Of a stretch of 64,000 nucleotides of DNA, positions 55,163 through 64,000 are shown piece after piece. Under the pieces are notes generated by a model, which worked only from the letters and a program-made list of their open reading frames with translations, was not told the DNA's origin and searched no databases. How positions within the stretch are numbered: the stretch's first letter is position 1; each line of letters starts with the position of its first letter. Source of the DNA: Pratylenchus scribneri (taxonomy: Eukaryota > Nematoda > Chromadorea > Rhabditida > Pratylenchidae); NCBI GenBank assembly GCA_030063045.1, contig JAQSEB010000106.1, forward strand, positions 124,001-188,000. Direction: 5' to 3'. The translations under genes were made by a program, and so were the position numbers.

Positions 55163-55732
55163 ATGTCTTCGAAATCAAGTTCCGAGAGAGGAAAGGAATT
55201 TCGCAAAAAACAATTGGAAGAGAATGAAGATGATTATCGCGCAAAGAGTAAGTTTTTAAATAAAATTTTTACTTATGTTAAAATAAAATCACCTCGAGTC
55301 TTTTTGTTTTTAAGAATTACTAAAATTTAAATTAATCTTCCATTTTACAAAAGGAAAGTTTATAATATAGTCAAAATGTGCAGTGAAAGGAATAACTTTT
55401 TCTTAAAATTACAGATTCTTCCAAATGCAAAATATCGTGAGGAACAACAGAAACAACTCGAATTGCCCCCACCGACATTTTGGCTTGCAATGAATCATAA
55501 TCGTGGTGAACGCCTCAAGCAGCGCTACCCAGAATTATATGAGGAAGGCTATTTCTGCTATACTTTGGACTGTGAGAAATGCGATGCTGCCTGCCTTCTT
55601 GACGATAGAATGATGTGCAATATTGTAAAGAGAAGCATTGGAAACGGGAATGGCCTATTAAGAAAGAATGGCGATTCTGAGGCAGAGGGAGCGATTCTGA
55701 GGCAGAGGGAGATCACGGATAAAAATAATTGA
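55163..55732 (+). CDS. Small charged protein, function unknown
   Basis: Exons 55163-55247 and 55371-55732 join in phase 1 (148 aa). N-terminus MSSKSSSERGKEFRKKQLEE is basic/charged. The centre reads KYREEQQKQLELPPPTFWLA, NRGERLKQRYPELYEEGYF and has a Cys cluster (DCEKCDAACLLDDRMMC). The C-terminus ends DSEAEGAILRQREITDKNN. A perfect 20-bp direct duplication (GCGATTCTGAGGCAGAGGGA) near 55671-55711 is read in two frames, giving DSEAEGA then ILRQREI. Family not recognised; no signal peptide. If the intron is not used, an ATG at 55376 would start a 118-aa version. Confidence 0.6.
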
Positions 55733-56962
55733 TGTCTTCCATTAAAATTTTGTTAACGCAATGTTGAAATGATAAATCTAATAAATCAGTTTTCAAATCT
55801 AAATTTTTTTAATTATTGGGAGATATATGTGTGAATAGTCTTGGGAATTAATGCTTTCAATTAGGTAATACTATCCATAAACTTAAAAATTTCTTCTAAA
55901 TTTTAAAATTTTATTAAATTCGACTTTTAAAATTTATGCTTTCTGTTTATTAAATTCGAAATTTTGGAGGAAAAGATGTTCTTTTTTAAAAATGTTCTTA
56001 AAAAGCCAATTTTTAGATGACAAAAATATTTCTGTATGTTATTTAAATTTATATGTTATGAATTTTGTTTTGTTACATAATTATATAGGCTAAAATTTGC
56101 TGCATTACTAAATAAATTGTATCTAATTTGTCCAATTTTATCAATACCAAGGTCCGGAATAAATTAAGAATGAATAGCAAATTTGAAATTTCCTTTTAAG
56201 GAATTAGGATTTTGATTAAAATTAAATACCGAAAATAAATGAAAAATCCTGGAATAATTTGAAATGATGATATCATGATTCATGAATTAATGGAAAATGG
56301 CAAATTGTATTGGGAAATGCTAATAAGCATGAAATGTCGAAAATGATTGCCAGGAATAAATGAGAAATTTAGAGATTGAATGGAAATGCCATAATGAGTG
56401 AAAGAAACAAAAAATTTGTTTTAAAAGCCGAGAATGGGCTTGAAATAATTAAAAATGAGTAAGAAAAGTCATTAATGAATTCAAAAGAATACAATGATAG
56501 AAAGGGTATGACTTATAAATGACGAGAATGAATATGAATGGCCAATGGCCATGCATGATTGAGAATGTTTAAAAAGAATATGAAAAATCGAGAATGAATG
56601 AAAATGTTGGAAATATTAAGAAAAATGAAAAAGAGAAGGGCCAGTCGCCTTCCCCTAAATAAATAATTTTAATTTATGTGAAAAGGTTTAGTTTTAGTAG
56701 AGATAAAAACCATCTGCTGACGGTGGAAATTCTTAAGATATCTGAAATTTAATAATATGATGAAATTATAAATGTAGTATCTTAATAAGTATGATTAAAA
56801 AGATAGAAACAATGAATATAGAAAGTGAAAATTTATGAGTAAATTGTAATTATTTGGAAGCGAAATATAAGTTAGGTAACAAAATTTTTGATGATCCTAT
56901 TTTATTTTTCCTTACATATTATTTAATATAATGAATAAATTTCTTTCTTTTTCAAAAAATTT
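55733..56962. other. Intergenic spacer
   Basis: A+T-rich; 56260-56640 is peculiar in being dominated by GAAAATGA/GAATGAAAATG strings (purine-rich plus strand) without open frame. No gene seen. Confidence 0.4.
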
Positions 56963-57005
56963 AACAAGCGCTCGGGAGCCGCGAAGCGGCGACCGAGCGC
57001 TTGTT
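56963..57005. repeat. Perfect G+C-rich hairpin
   Basis: AACAAGCGCTCGG (56963-56975) pairs with CCGAGCGCTTGTT (56993-57005), and inside it GCCGC..GCGGC pairs again around GAA. Stem total about 18-20 bp, in otherwise A/T DNA. Confidence 0.9.
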
Positions 57006-57339
57006 ATTATTAAATCTTGTAAGTTCTTTTTCAAATTCAGCTGTGATAACTATGGTACTAATTTGAAAAGAATTTGGCGAAATGACATTATTCCCCAACT
57101 TTAATGAATTTGTATCCTTTCCCTTTTTTAATTGTTTTTCCCCGATCCTCATTCATTCATAGTTATTCATAGTTGTTGAGCTAATTTTATTGTGTGGGCT
57201 CGCCCAAAATATTATTGACTTGGGAATAAATATTATTAAAGTAAAGAATCGGTGTTAATTTCTTTTTTTTATTACTCAGCATCAGCAATATTTAACAAAA
57301 TAGTGATTAAAATAAGAAATATAAAATTAAAGGGTATAA

Positions 57340-57450
57340 ACTGCTTAAACCTATTGTTTTATTTGAAAACTAAGTTCGAATAGTTAAAATTAAACCCATT
57401 TGTTATACTTGAAAACTACATTCTAATAGTATAAATTAAACCCATTAGCC
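57340..57450. repeat. Direct repeat, ~58-bp unit, two copies
   Basis: AAACCTATTGTTTTATTTGA.. and AAACCCATTTGTTATACTTG.. share GAAAACTA(A/C)(G/A)TTC(G/T)AATAGT and AATTAAACCCAT and lie side by side. Confidence 0.6.
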
Positions 57451-57577
57451 AAAACATAATCAAATGATTTTAGTCTTGATCTTGACCGGATCTATCGATT
57501 GATATAATTTTGGGGCTAAGAAATTTCTAAATCGTTAATATCTTTTCGACATTTTCATTGTTATTATTTTTAATCAG

Positions 57578-57816
57578 ATCAACATGGTATAAACATTCAA
57601 GCCAAATGGGAACATCGAGTGTTGTGGCATGATGCTGACAGCAAATACCAATATTCATTTGTGCGTGTTCAAGCATCCAGCAAAACTAAAACTACCGAAG
57701 ATGATAAAGGGGAATTCAGCCAATACTTTGAATCAATTTTTTCTCCTTCAAATCCAAATTACTCATCCGTTCAAAATTTTAAAACCAAAATTTATGAATT
57801 CACTGTTTCCATTTAA
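57578..57816 (+). CDS. Unrecognised 3'-terminal exon
   Basis: Open segment after a TTTTTAATCAG acceptor reads NIQAKWEHRVLWHDADSKYQ, YSFVRVQASSKTKTTEDDKG and FKTKIYEFTVSI before TAA. Composition and codon use look coding. Upstream exons were not identified in the A+T-rich DNA at 57010-57570. Beta-strand-rich by eye. Family unknown. Confidence 0.4.
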
Positions 57817-58058
57817 AATTTTTTCAAATAATTTATTTTTGTTATTTTAAAATTCTAAATATTGATGGATGTTATTTTAAAATTAATCAAAAAATAACAA
57901 TGCTTATTAAATTAATAATAAAAAGAAAGATCCAGTCCAAAACTCTAATAAAAATTCATCTTGAATTCCAAATTAAATCGAGTATCATAATTTATATTAA
58001 AATTTCCTGTTGATTTTTTTGTTTATTTTGTACTTCTACTTCCAATTTCTTCTTCAAT

Positions 58059-59950
58059 TCAAACAATATCCTTGCTAACTATCCGGGTCACAATTTGGTC
58101 ACTCAATGAGGCACCATTCAATTCGGGGCTGCTCAATTGGTAGATCTGAATTTGAGAAAAATTAATAAAATTTTAAGAAATACCTATTTCAATTTTGATT
58201 TTAAGCCGACAAAGGCTATAAATTAATCTATTGAATATCAGAATTAAGTTGTTAGTTTGGATTTGCCAAAAAACGAATTTTCAATTTATATTAATGTCTT
58301 ATTTGGCCATTTTGGTAAGGAGGGCAATTCCAGCATTTACAAATGTGTGGGTGATCTATCCATATACGTGGTAAATGTTGGCAATGGGCTTACCAAAATT
58401 GGCCATAAATATTTTTTGACAAAATGAGGGCCAAATTCGAGATTAAAATTTTTTTAATTTATAACAAACCATTAAAATGGCTTTTATAAGTGAAAGTAAA
58501 TAATTCTTCAATCTACTAAATAATTTATAATTTTTTCACTTATTTAAATAAATAAATAACAAATTCCTCTTGCCTGTTTAATCAATGCCTCATCTGCAAT
58601 TTCCCGAAGTTGTTCCAGTGGGACCGGATTGCCTTTGATCCTCTTTGCGGCATCGATCATCTTTTTGCCTTTCACATCGTCGAATATTGCCACCAAAAGT
58701 GCTTTGCTGAATTCCGCAATGCCAAATGCTGAAAATTATGGAAAAAAATTAAAATTATGACAAAATAAAATTATTTTTGTTCAGAATTTTGATCCCACAA
58801 ATTCTGGAGATCTTTTAAATATTTCTTTTTTTAATCCCCAATCAATGGTTTATTTTTCCTTTTGAGTTTAAATTGACTCAAATTTGAACTTTTAATTCAA
58901 TTAAGTTCTATGAATGAAACGAATTTATCCCCCCATTTTTGTCCACATTTATTCTGACAATTGGTGTAACGTGTAAGCATAAAGCTAATATTTACTGATG
59001 GATCATGAATAGTTTATAACAAATGTTGGCAATGTATATTTTTTGGCAAGATAGGCAAATCCCAAATATGACTGATTAAAATTAAAATATTCATGTTTGG
59101 ACGTACAAAATTGCTCTATAATTATTCCGGAAAATAATATTTTAATAATAAATTTGGACACCTAATAGCTTAATTAAATATTCAACTCGTATGAAAATTT
59201 CTTTAAAAAATAAAATCACAAACTATTTAATGATTCAGAAATGTTGCGATTCGGTGAGAGGGAGTAGATGAGTTCGGCGGCCAATGATCGGGTGAAAATG
59301 CGATTATGGGCTGCCTGATGGATGGCACGATTGGCGGCCGCCAAAAGAATAAATGGTTCAAGAACCTGCAATTAAATGGAATATAGGATTGAAAATGAAA
59401 AGGAAATATAATGAGATTATTTCGTCCAAAAATTCTAATTCACCAACATTTTTCTAAAAAATGTTTCCAAGGTAATTTGTAGCTGTTAAATTAGGCGTTT
59501 GTTATATTTTTAATATCATAACAGCCATCTCTATTTTTGTATGAGGGTAATGCCGACATTTACAAGTGTTGACCTGCTCATAGTAAATGTTTAATGTTGA
59601 CGGTTTACATCAAGATTGGCATAAATATTGTTTTGACAAAATTGAAGTCAAATTTGTGCTTATAATTCCGCTAAATAATTTTTTTACATTTTTGCGGATT
59701 TTTATTTAAAGCCAATTTAAATAAACCATGTTACCAATTCCGCGCGAATCATTGCGGCATCCAGCGCCCCAGTCCGTACAAATTCCCTCAATTCTGGCGC
59801 ATTTTCGACGTCCACAAACTTTAAATTAATTATCTCAATAATGGTTTAAAAATTGTAAATTAAAACCAAGCAAATTCGAAGAAATTTTCGCTGCGTTTTG
59901 TCGTATGGATCGGGCCGAAGTTCGAAGAGACGAGAGCAACCGGCTTTCAT
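58059..59950 (-). CDS. TPRKB: TPRKB (Cgi121), KEOPS complex subunit
   Basis: Five exons, 59950-59867, 59818-59735, 59365-59224, 58728-58574 and 58145-58059, join in frame to 183 aa, the usual length for TPRKB. Diagnostic blocks: DVENAPELREFVRTGALDAA, LEPFILLAAANRAIHQAAHN, TRSLAAELIYSLSPNRNISE, FGIAEFSKALLVAIFD, then IYQLSSPE and the C-terminal RIVSKDIV. TPRKB/Cgi121 binds the Bud32/PRPK kinase in KEOPS, which makes N6-threonylcarbamoyladenosine (t6A) on tRNA. The fourth intron starts with GC (CAG|GCAAGAGG), a standard GC-AG type. An AG directly precedes the ATG (TTTTTTCTTTG..TTGCAG-A-ATG on the coding strand), which could be a trans-splice acceptor. Intact single-copy gene. Confidence 0.93.
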
Positions 59951-61388
59951 TCTGCAATTTTTTCTTTGTATGGATTTTTATTGGATTAATCTGAAAATAA
60001 ATTGATAATAATTGAAGAAAAATATTCACTTAAATAACTCCAATTAATTTTGGGGATAAAAAGTTGAAAACAGTCTCAATTTTATGGTTTACTGGTCCAA
60101 AGTTCTTCAATTATTTTTACCAAAATTAAAATAAAACAAACCAAGGCATTTGGGGGTGAATTTAGATCGAATTAATTTGATTTAAGTGCGGGTTTTTTTT
60201 GTGGTATTTTCTGGTGAATTGTAAAATGGAATCGACCTAATTCTAATATTTTCCAACAATTCTGAATGAAATTTGAGTGGGTGTAATTTATTTAAGATTT
60301 ATTGATTTTTCTGGCCTTGGGTCTTAGGCAGGCACAGCATTAAAATCGAGAGTGCGAATTCTCAAATTTTGAGAAGATAGGACGAGAAGCGAAATTTAAG
60401 CTTTTGTTTGTGCTAGCCAATGGCCCAATGACAACCAAACCAAAAAAAGGGTTATTGAATTTGAATTTTTATCGAAACGAATTAAAAAATAAGATAACGA
60501 GTGTAGTGGCGAAAAAGGGAGAAGAAAGAAAAAAAAATGGAAAAGATAAGAGTAGTGAGGGAAGCAGAGGGAAAAAAATAATAAAATGGAAATGGCAAAG
60601 TCGAGGTTTTTTTGCTTCTTATAATATTCCTTTAATCCTCATTGGCATTTATGTAGGGAAACATTCCAAATTTATTATTTCATTCTCTACTCAATTCCTT
60701 GCTGCAATCCTCTTCCTCTTCCATTCTTAGATTTCGGTACAAAAAATGTCGATTGGGTAGAAGAAATGAAAATAAAATCGAATAGGTAAATGAATTGAGA
60801 TTAAAATTTTGTTCGGGAAATTACGTACAATGAAAATTTGCTAATTTTATTCCATATATGAATGAATAATTAATCAGAATGAATTCCATTTTTACATGAA
60901 ATTATTTCGTTTTCCACTCTTTCAACAAATAATAATAATAATAGGATAAATACAGTATTTTGGTTTTACATGTTTACTAAAATAATTATATTTTTTGATA
61001 ATATGGTTCGTATTTAATAATAATTATGATTCTAAATAATTTGGTAAATTTATTCAATAAAGCTATTGCAATTTTTCAAACTTCTCTTCTCGTTAAATTT
61101 AATGCCTAATGAATATAAAAATCAAACAAAATAGAAATAATATTTTTAAAAGTCAGAAATAATTTTGAATAAATTATAAATCGAATTTTTATTTTTTGAG
61201 GCAAAATCATTTTTAATTGTTTTTTATAGAGAACAAAAATGGAATTCAAAATTTATTCACTTTTATGAATCCATTAAGACGCCTTCAAAAATTCAAATAT
61301 ATAATTGAATGATTTTCTGAAATTATTCCTTTCAATTCTCATTGCACTAAAATCTTTTAAATTTTTCCAATCATCAAATAATAAAAAA
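59951..61388. other. Spacer between divergent genes
   Basis: Contains a plus frame (60428-60730) of basic residues followed by a hydrophobic stretch, which lacks support. Otherwise A+T-rich with AATAATAATAATAG near 60930. Confidence 0.4.
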
Positions 61389-62396
61389 ATGAAAATTCTT
61401 CCATCACTGATTGGATTGATTTTTCTTATTTCAATTTACATTCTTTTCGACCCAGTTTTTACCTTTCCTCAATTCGACGATGGAATTGCTCCCAACAATA
61501 CCGACGAGATGGGCTCTACTAATAAATCGATGGAATCAACTGATGATCAAGGTCAACATATTGGCGGTGGCTTACTAGGCCCCGACATGGGCGCTGTTAA
61601 TAATTCTGATTCGGTGGGAGCTGATGAAGAAGGACGACAAAATGGAGGAGGCGTTATAGTTCAAGTCCCATTAGGAAGACGACCACCAAAAAATATAATG
61701 TAATATTAATTATAATAATAGAATATTTATTCAAACTTTTAATAACAGTAAAAGATGCGCATAATATTGGGAATTGACAATTCACGAGATTAACTTAATG
61801 TGTTGGTCTAGTTAATTTTTGGAAATTTCTGCATCTAGACAACCTAGAGATTAGAAAATTGGCTCATTCGGCACGGCAAAGTCGATTTAATTTTAGTAAT
61901 TTCATTTTCAGACCGATATGAATTGGTAGAGGTGCCATTTTCCCAAATCAGAGTAAGGGATAAGGATAAGGGCATATGGGCTCGGAGGCATAGAAATCAA
62001 ATGAAAGAGAATTCACTATAAAGATTTGGGAAAATGGAACCATTTCGGGAATTGACCACCAATTATATGAGTTTTTCCTAAAAATTTAACAATTGTTTAA
62101 GCACAAACTGGAGTTTAAAAAATAGAATTTAATTTTTAAGACCAGCTCACATCGATCTGAAAGGAATAAACAAAATTAGGTCAATTCTCGAATCTATTTG
62201 CTGCCTAAAAGCAAAGATTTCTAAAATTAGCTTGGTAAAAAATAGGTAATATAGGGGATTTATCAATTCTCAATAGGATCTGTATCATATAATATAGAAA
62301 ATTAATTTATTCATATTTTCTAATATCAGCTCCGGCCGTGATTGCGCTGATTGTGGGTTTTATGAAGATGATTGCTTTGCTGAATGCGGAGCTTGA
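61389..62396 (+). CDS. Small secreted four-cysteine protein, paralogue A
   Basis: Exons 61389-61699 and 62330-62396 join in phase 2 (125 aa). The ATG at 61389 (not the upstream one at 61305) gives a signal peptide, MKILPSLIGLIFLISIYILF, aligned with the paralogue at 63151. The middle is Gly/Asp/Asn-rich and acidic (DDQGQHIGGGLLGPDMGA). The last exon encodes SGRDCADCGFYEDDCFAECG then A, with C-x2-C-x6-C-x3-C. Without splicing the first exon would stop just after the donor (ATGTAA), so both gene copies hide their Cys exon behind an apparent stop. The 630-nt intron contains an inverted-repeat element. Confidence 0.7.
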
Positions 62397-63150
62397 ATAA
62401 AGAATACAAATGAAATGAAAGAAGTGAATAAAATCAAACATAATAATTAATACTTTTATTTTACAATAAATGTTAAAGTAAAAACTAATCGCATGCGTCA
62501 TTCATCAATATTTAAAACTTGTGATAAAATTTTATTATACTCTAAGTTAAAATTATTTTTTTTTTTAAAACTAAAAAAGAAAATAAACCATTATATAAAT
62601 TTTATGAAAAAATCTCATAATTTCATTCATAATCAAATTCAATAAAATTAAAAATTTTAGATTTATGGCTATTTAAAATTTTATGGGTTTTTAGAAAGCC
62701 AAAAATTTATTAAATTTAATTTGTTTGCCGTCCGGAAAAAAGGGAAGCAAAATTCATTAAAATTTTTCCAATAAAATTCATTCTAATGGACAGAAATAAA
62801 TTAATATTGAACAAATCCATTAAATTTAAATTCCAAATATTAAATTTTATGATCATTTTAAACATTTATGGGATTTTCTTAAAAAGCTGCAAACTCGATT
62901 AAATATTATTTGTTTGTCCATTGAATAAAATGCAGCGGAAAAAAGCATTCAAATTTTTCGGAAAAAACTCATTATAATGGGCCCTATAAAATTTTTATGC
63001 TTTTTTAAAGATCAATTAGGCCTTCTCCTTCTATTCAAATTTGATTGAATATAAATATTTTATGCTTTTCCATTTTTAAATCATTTCCCTCCAATTCCAA
63101 ATCCCCTAAAATCCTCAAATTTATCAAATTCATCCAACAAAATTGAAAAA
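62397..63150. other. Spacer with a ~200-bp direct duplication
   Basis: 62645-62800 and 62845-62990 are alignable (for example TTTGTTTGCCGTCCGGAAAA versus TTTGTTTGTCCATTGAATAA in the same context), giving a diverged tandem duplication upstream of paralogue B. No gene seen. Confidence 0.45.
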
Positions 63151-63869
63151 ATGAAATTTCTTTTCCTGCTGGGATTCATTTTCCTCCTTTCAATTTCCAT
63201 TCTTCCTCCATCCGTTTTCACTGTTCAACAATTCGAAGTTGCCCCTGGCACTGGCACGGACTCTGCTGATGAATCCGCTGGAGGGACTGGCGAACAAGGC
63301 CAACATAATGGCAGTGGTGATGCTGATGAGGGTGGAGTCCAAGGCAATGCTGCCAAACAATTGTCAGCAGCAACCGCGTAATATTTATTTTTACAGATAA
63401 TATTGGGAATTGAAAATCTCTAGATTAGGATAGATGTTGTTTTAGATACTCGATTTCAGGCAACAAGTAAGAATTCGCATTAACAAATTTTGTTTTCAGA
63501 ACGCTACGAATGTGGCTTAAAAAGTTAAGAAAATTAAACCGATTTGGGTTTAAAAAACTAGAGTTTAATTTTTAAGATAAGCGCATATTATTCTGAAAAT
63601 TAAATTCTTAAACTAAATTGAATTTCAAGTCGAATGAGCCAATTTAAAAACTCTTTGTTGCCTAAAAATCAGGATTACCAAAATTAGTAAAACCATCATA
63701 TAGTTAATCTCAGGATTTGTCAATTCCCAATATTCTCCATAACAAATTTATAGTTTATTAATTTGTTCATATTTCAAATATCAGCGGCGGACCCGGGCCT
63801 TGCACTGATTGTGGGCGTTATGATGGCGGCGTTTATTTAGAAAATTGCGAGGCTGAATGCCCAGCTTAA
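63151..63869 (+). CDS. Small secreted four-cysteine protein, paralogue B (intact)
   Basis: Exons 63151-63377 and 63785-63869 (103 aa) join at ACCGC|GTAATATTT...TATCAG|C. Signal peptide MKFLFLLGFIFLLSISIL; then a Gly/Ser/Asp-rich acidic linker (TDSADESAGGTGEQGQHNGS); then the last exon PCTDCGRYDGGVYLENCEAE and CPA with C-x2-C-x11-C-x3-C. If the intron is missed, a stop (GCGTAA) ends the protein before the cysteines. It has a truncated inverted twin at 6619-7310 with identical intron length. Extracellular, function unknown. The four cysteines could form two disulphides in a short C-terminal loop or peptide. Confidence 0.75.
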
Positions 63870-64000
63870 GAATGATAAATGAAAAGTAAAGAAGTGAATG
63901 GGCAATTAAAAAAAAGTAGAAAATTAATTAAATTTCATATCCACCACAATGGCCAAATCTTATATTTGTGGGCAAATTTGAAAGAATAAATGTTAATTAA
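63187..64000. repeat. Inverted copy of 6494-7293
   Basis: Right-hand member of the long-range inverted duplication; the match runs to the last base of the window, so its true end is not visible. Confidence 0.9.
63398..63743. mobile_element. Fold-back element inside the secreted-gene intron
   Basis: The intron starts ATAATATTGGGAATTGA and ends TCAATTCCCAATATTCTC, an inverted pair. Internal arms also match imperfectly (TTCAGGCAACAAGTAAG versus complement of CTCTTTGTTGCCTAAAA). Equivalent sequences fill the introns of the copies at 6704-7110 and 61700-62329. Confidence 0.55.

Noticed and set aside
60428..60730. 100-codon plus frame: basic Lys-rich part then a hydrophobic segment
   Set aside because: Lys-rich runs reflect A-rich DNA, no splice or promoter evidence, no recognisable family; not excluded but not supportable.
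1..64000. CRISPR arrays, bacterial operons, ribosome-binding sites, rRNA or tRNA genes
   Set aside because: Spliceosomal introns and gene content are eukaryotic; no rRNA segment was recognised, and tRNA cloverleafs were not found by eye, though a tRNAscan run would be needed to exclude them.

Overview
The window looks like nuclear DNA of a nematode. It is very A+T-rich (roughly 70% or more by eye), its genes are split by many short introns (mostly about 40-100 nt, GT-AG), and it carries many small non-autonomous DNA transposons. A root-knot or related plant-parasitic nematode fits the base composition and the expanded SPRY genes, but that placement is inference. Nothing bacterial or viral was recognised. 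Gene models below were spliced by hand from reading-frame continuity, intron phase and paralogue comparison; start codons and weak splice sites are therefore provisional.

Layout: 0-0.4 kb holds the 3' end of an ATAD1/Msp1-type AAA ATPase. 2.2-3.6 kb has the first member of a SPRY-domain family. 6.6-7.3 kb holds a 5'-truncated inverted copy of a secreted-protein gene that is intact at 63.2-63.9 kb. 9.5-12.6 kb has an eight-exon zinc-finger gene. 17-36 kb is the core of the window: seven more SPRY-family loci on both strands (three apparently intact, four damaged or doubtful counting the one at 17-19 kb), with transposon insertions between and inside them and a fragment of a sarcosine-oxidase-like gene. 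39-41.4 kb has a Q/P-rich coiled-coil gene whose third intron holds a 74-bp tandem repeat. 42.9-43.8 kb encodes a secreted protein with two similar 8-cysteine modules. 44.2-46.2 kb has the C-terminal exons of an SLC22-like transporter, cut off next to a 1.6-kb inverted repeat. 49.6-54 kb is a graveyard: a frameshifted C48-peptidase-like gene, a SPRY-family remnant without SPRY, a GC-rich tandem array, and a 5'-truncated, frameshifted EEF2KMT/FAM86-like methyltransferase. 55.2-55.7 kb has a small basic/acidic gene with a clear TATA box. 58.1-60 kb has TPRKB (Cgi121, KEOPS complex). 61.4-63.9 kb holds two tandem small secreted proteins with a shared four-cysteine last exon.

The most interesting content is the SPRY family. 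Its members share one six-exon architecture with fixed intron phases: a short or coiled-coil first exon, a strongly conserved ~50-residue second exon (ELxNELFASMPxENAFxLL...MPNGLLARNVQKMI), and a more divergent SPRY domain over exons 4-6. Several members also share upstream elements in fixed orientation: a core promoter resembling CATATAAAAAGAGG 120-220 bp before the ATG, and a paired upstream motif (ATGCCAATnnCAGATTAAAA plus GGGAAATTGCCnnGGCAAATATTTGAATATT) about 280-620 bp before it. Together this suggests a co-regulated, rapidly turning-over gene family.

At least three inserted elements have perfect 8-bp target duplications (18.3, 23.5 and 27.7 kb), two of them in introns of SPRY genes and one just upstream of one, and further fold-back elements occur at 0.7, 13.4, 37.6 and 47 kb. 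Births, truncations and transposon insertions in the same 35 kb indicate an actively rearranging accessory region flanked by ordinary housekeeping genes.
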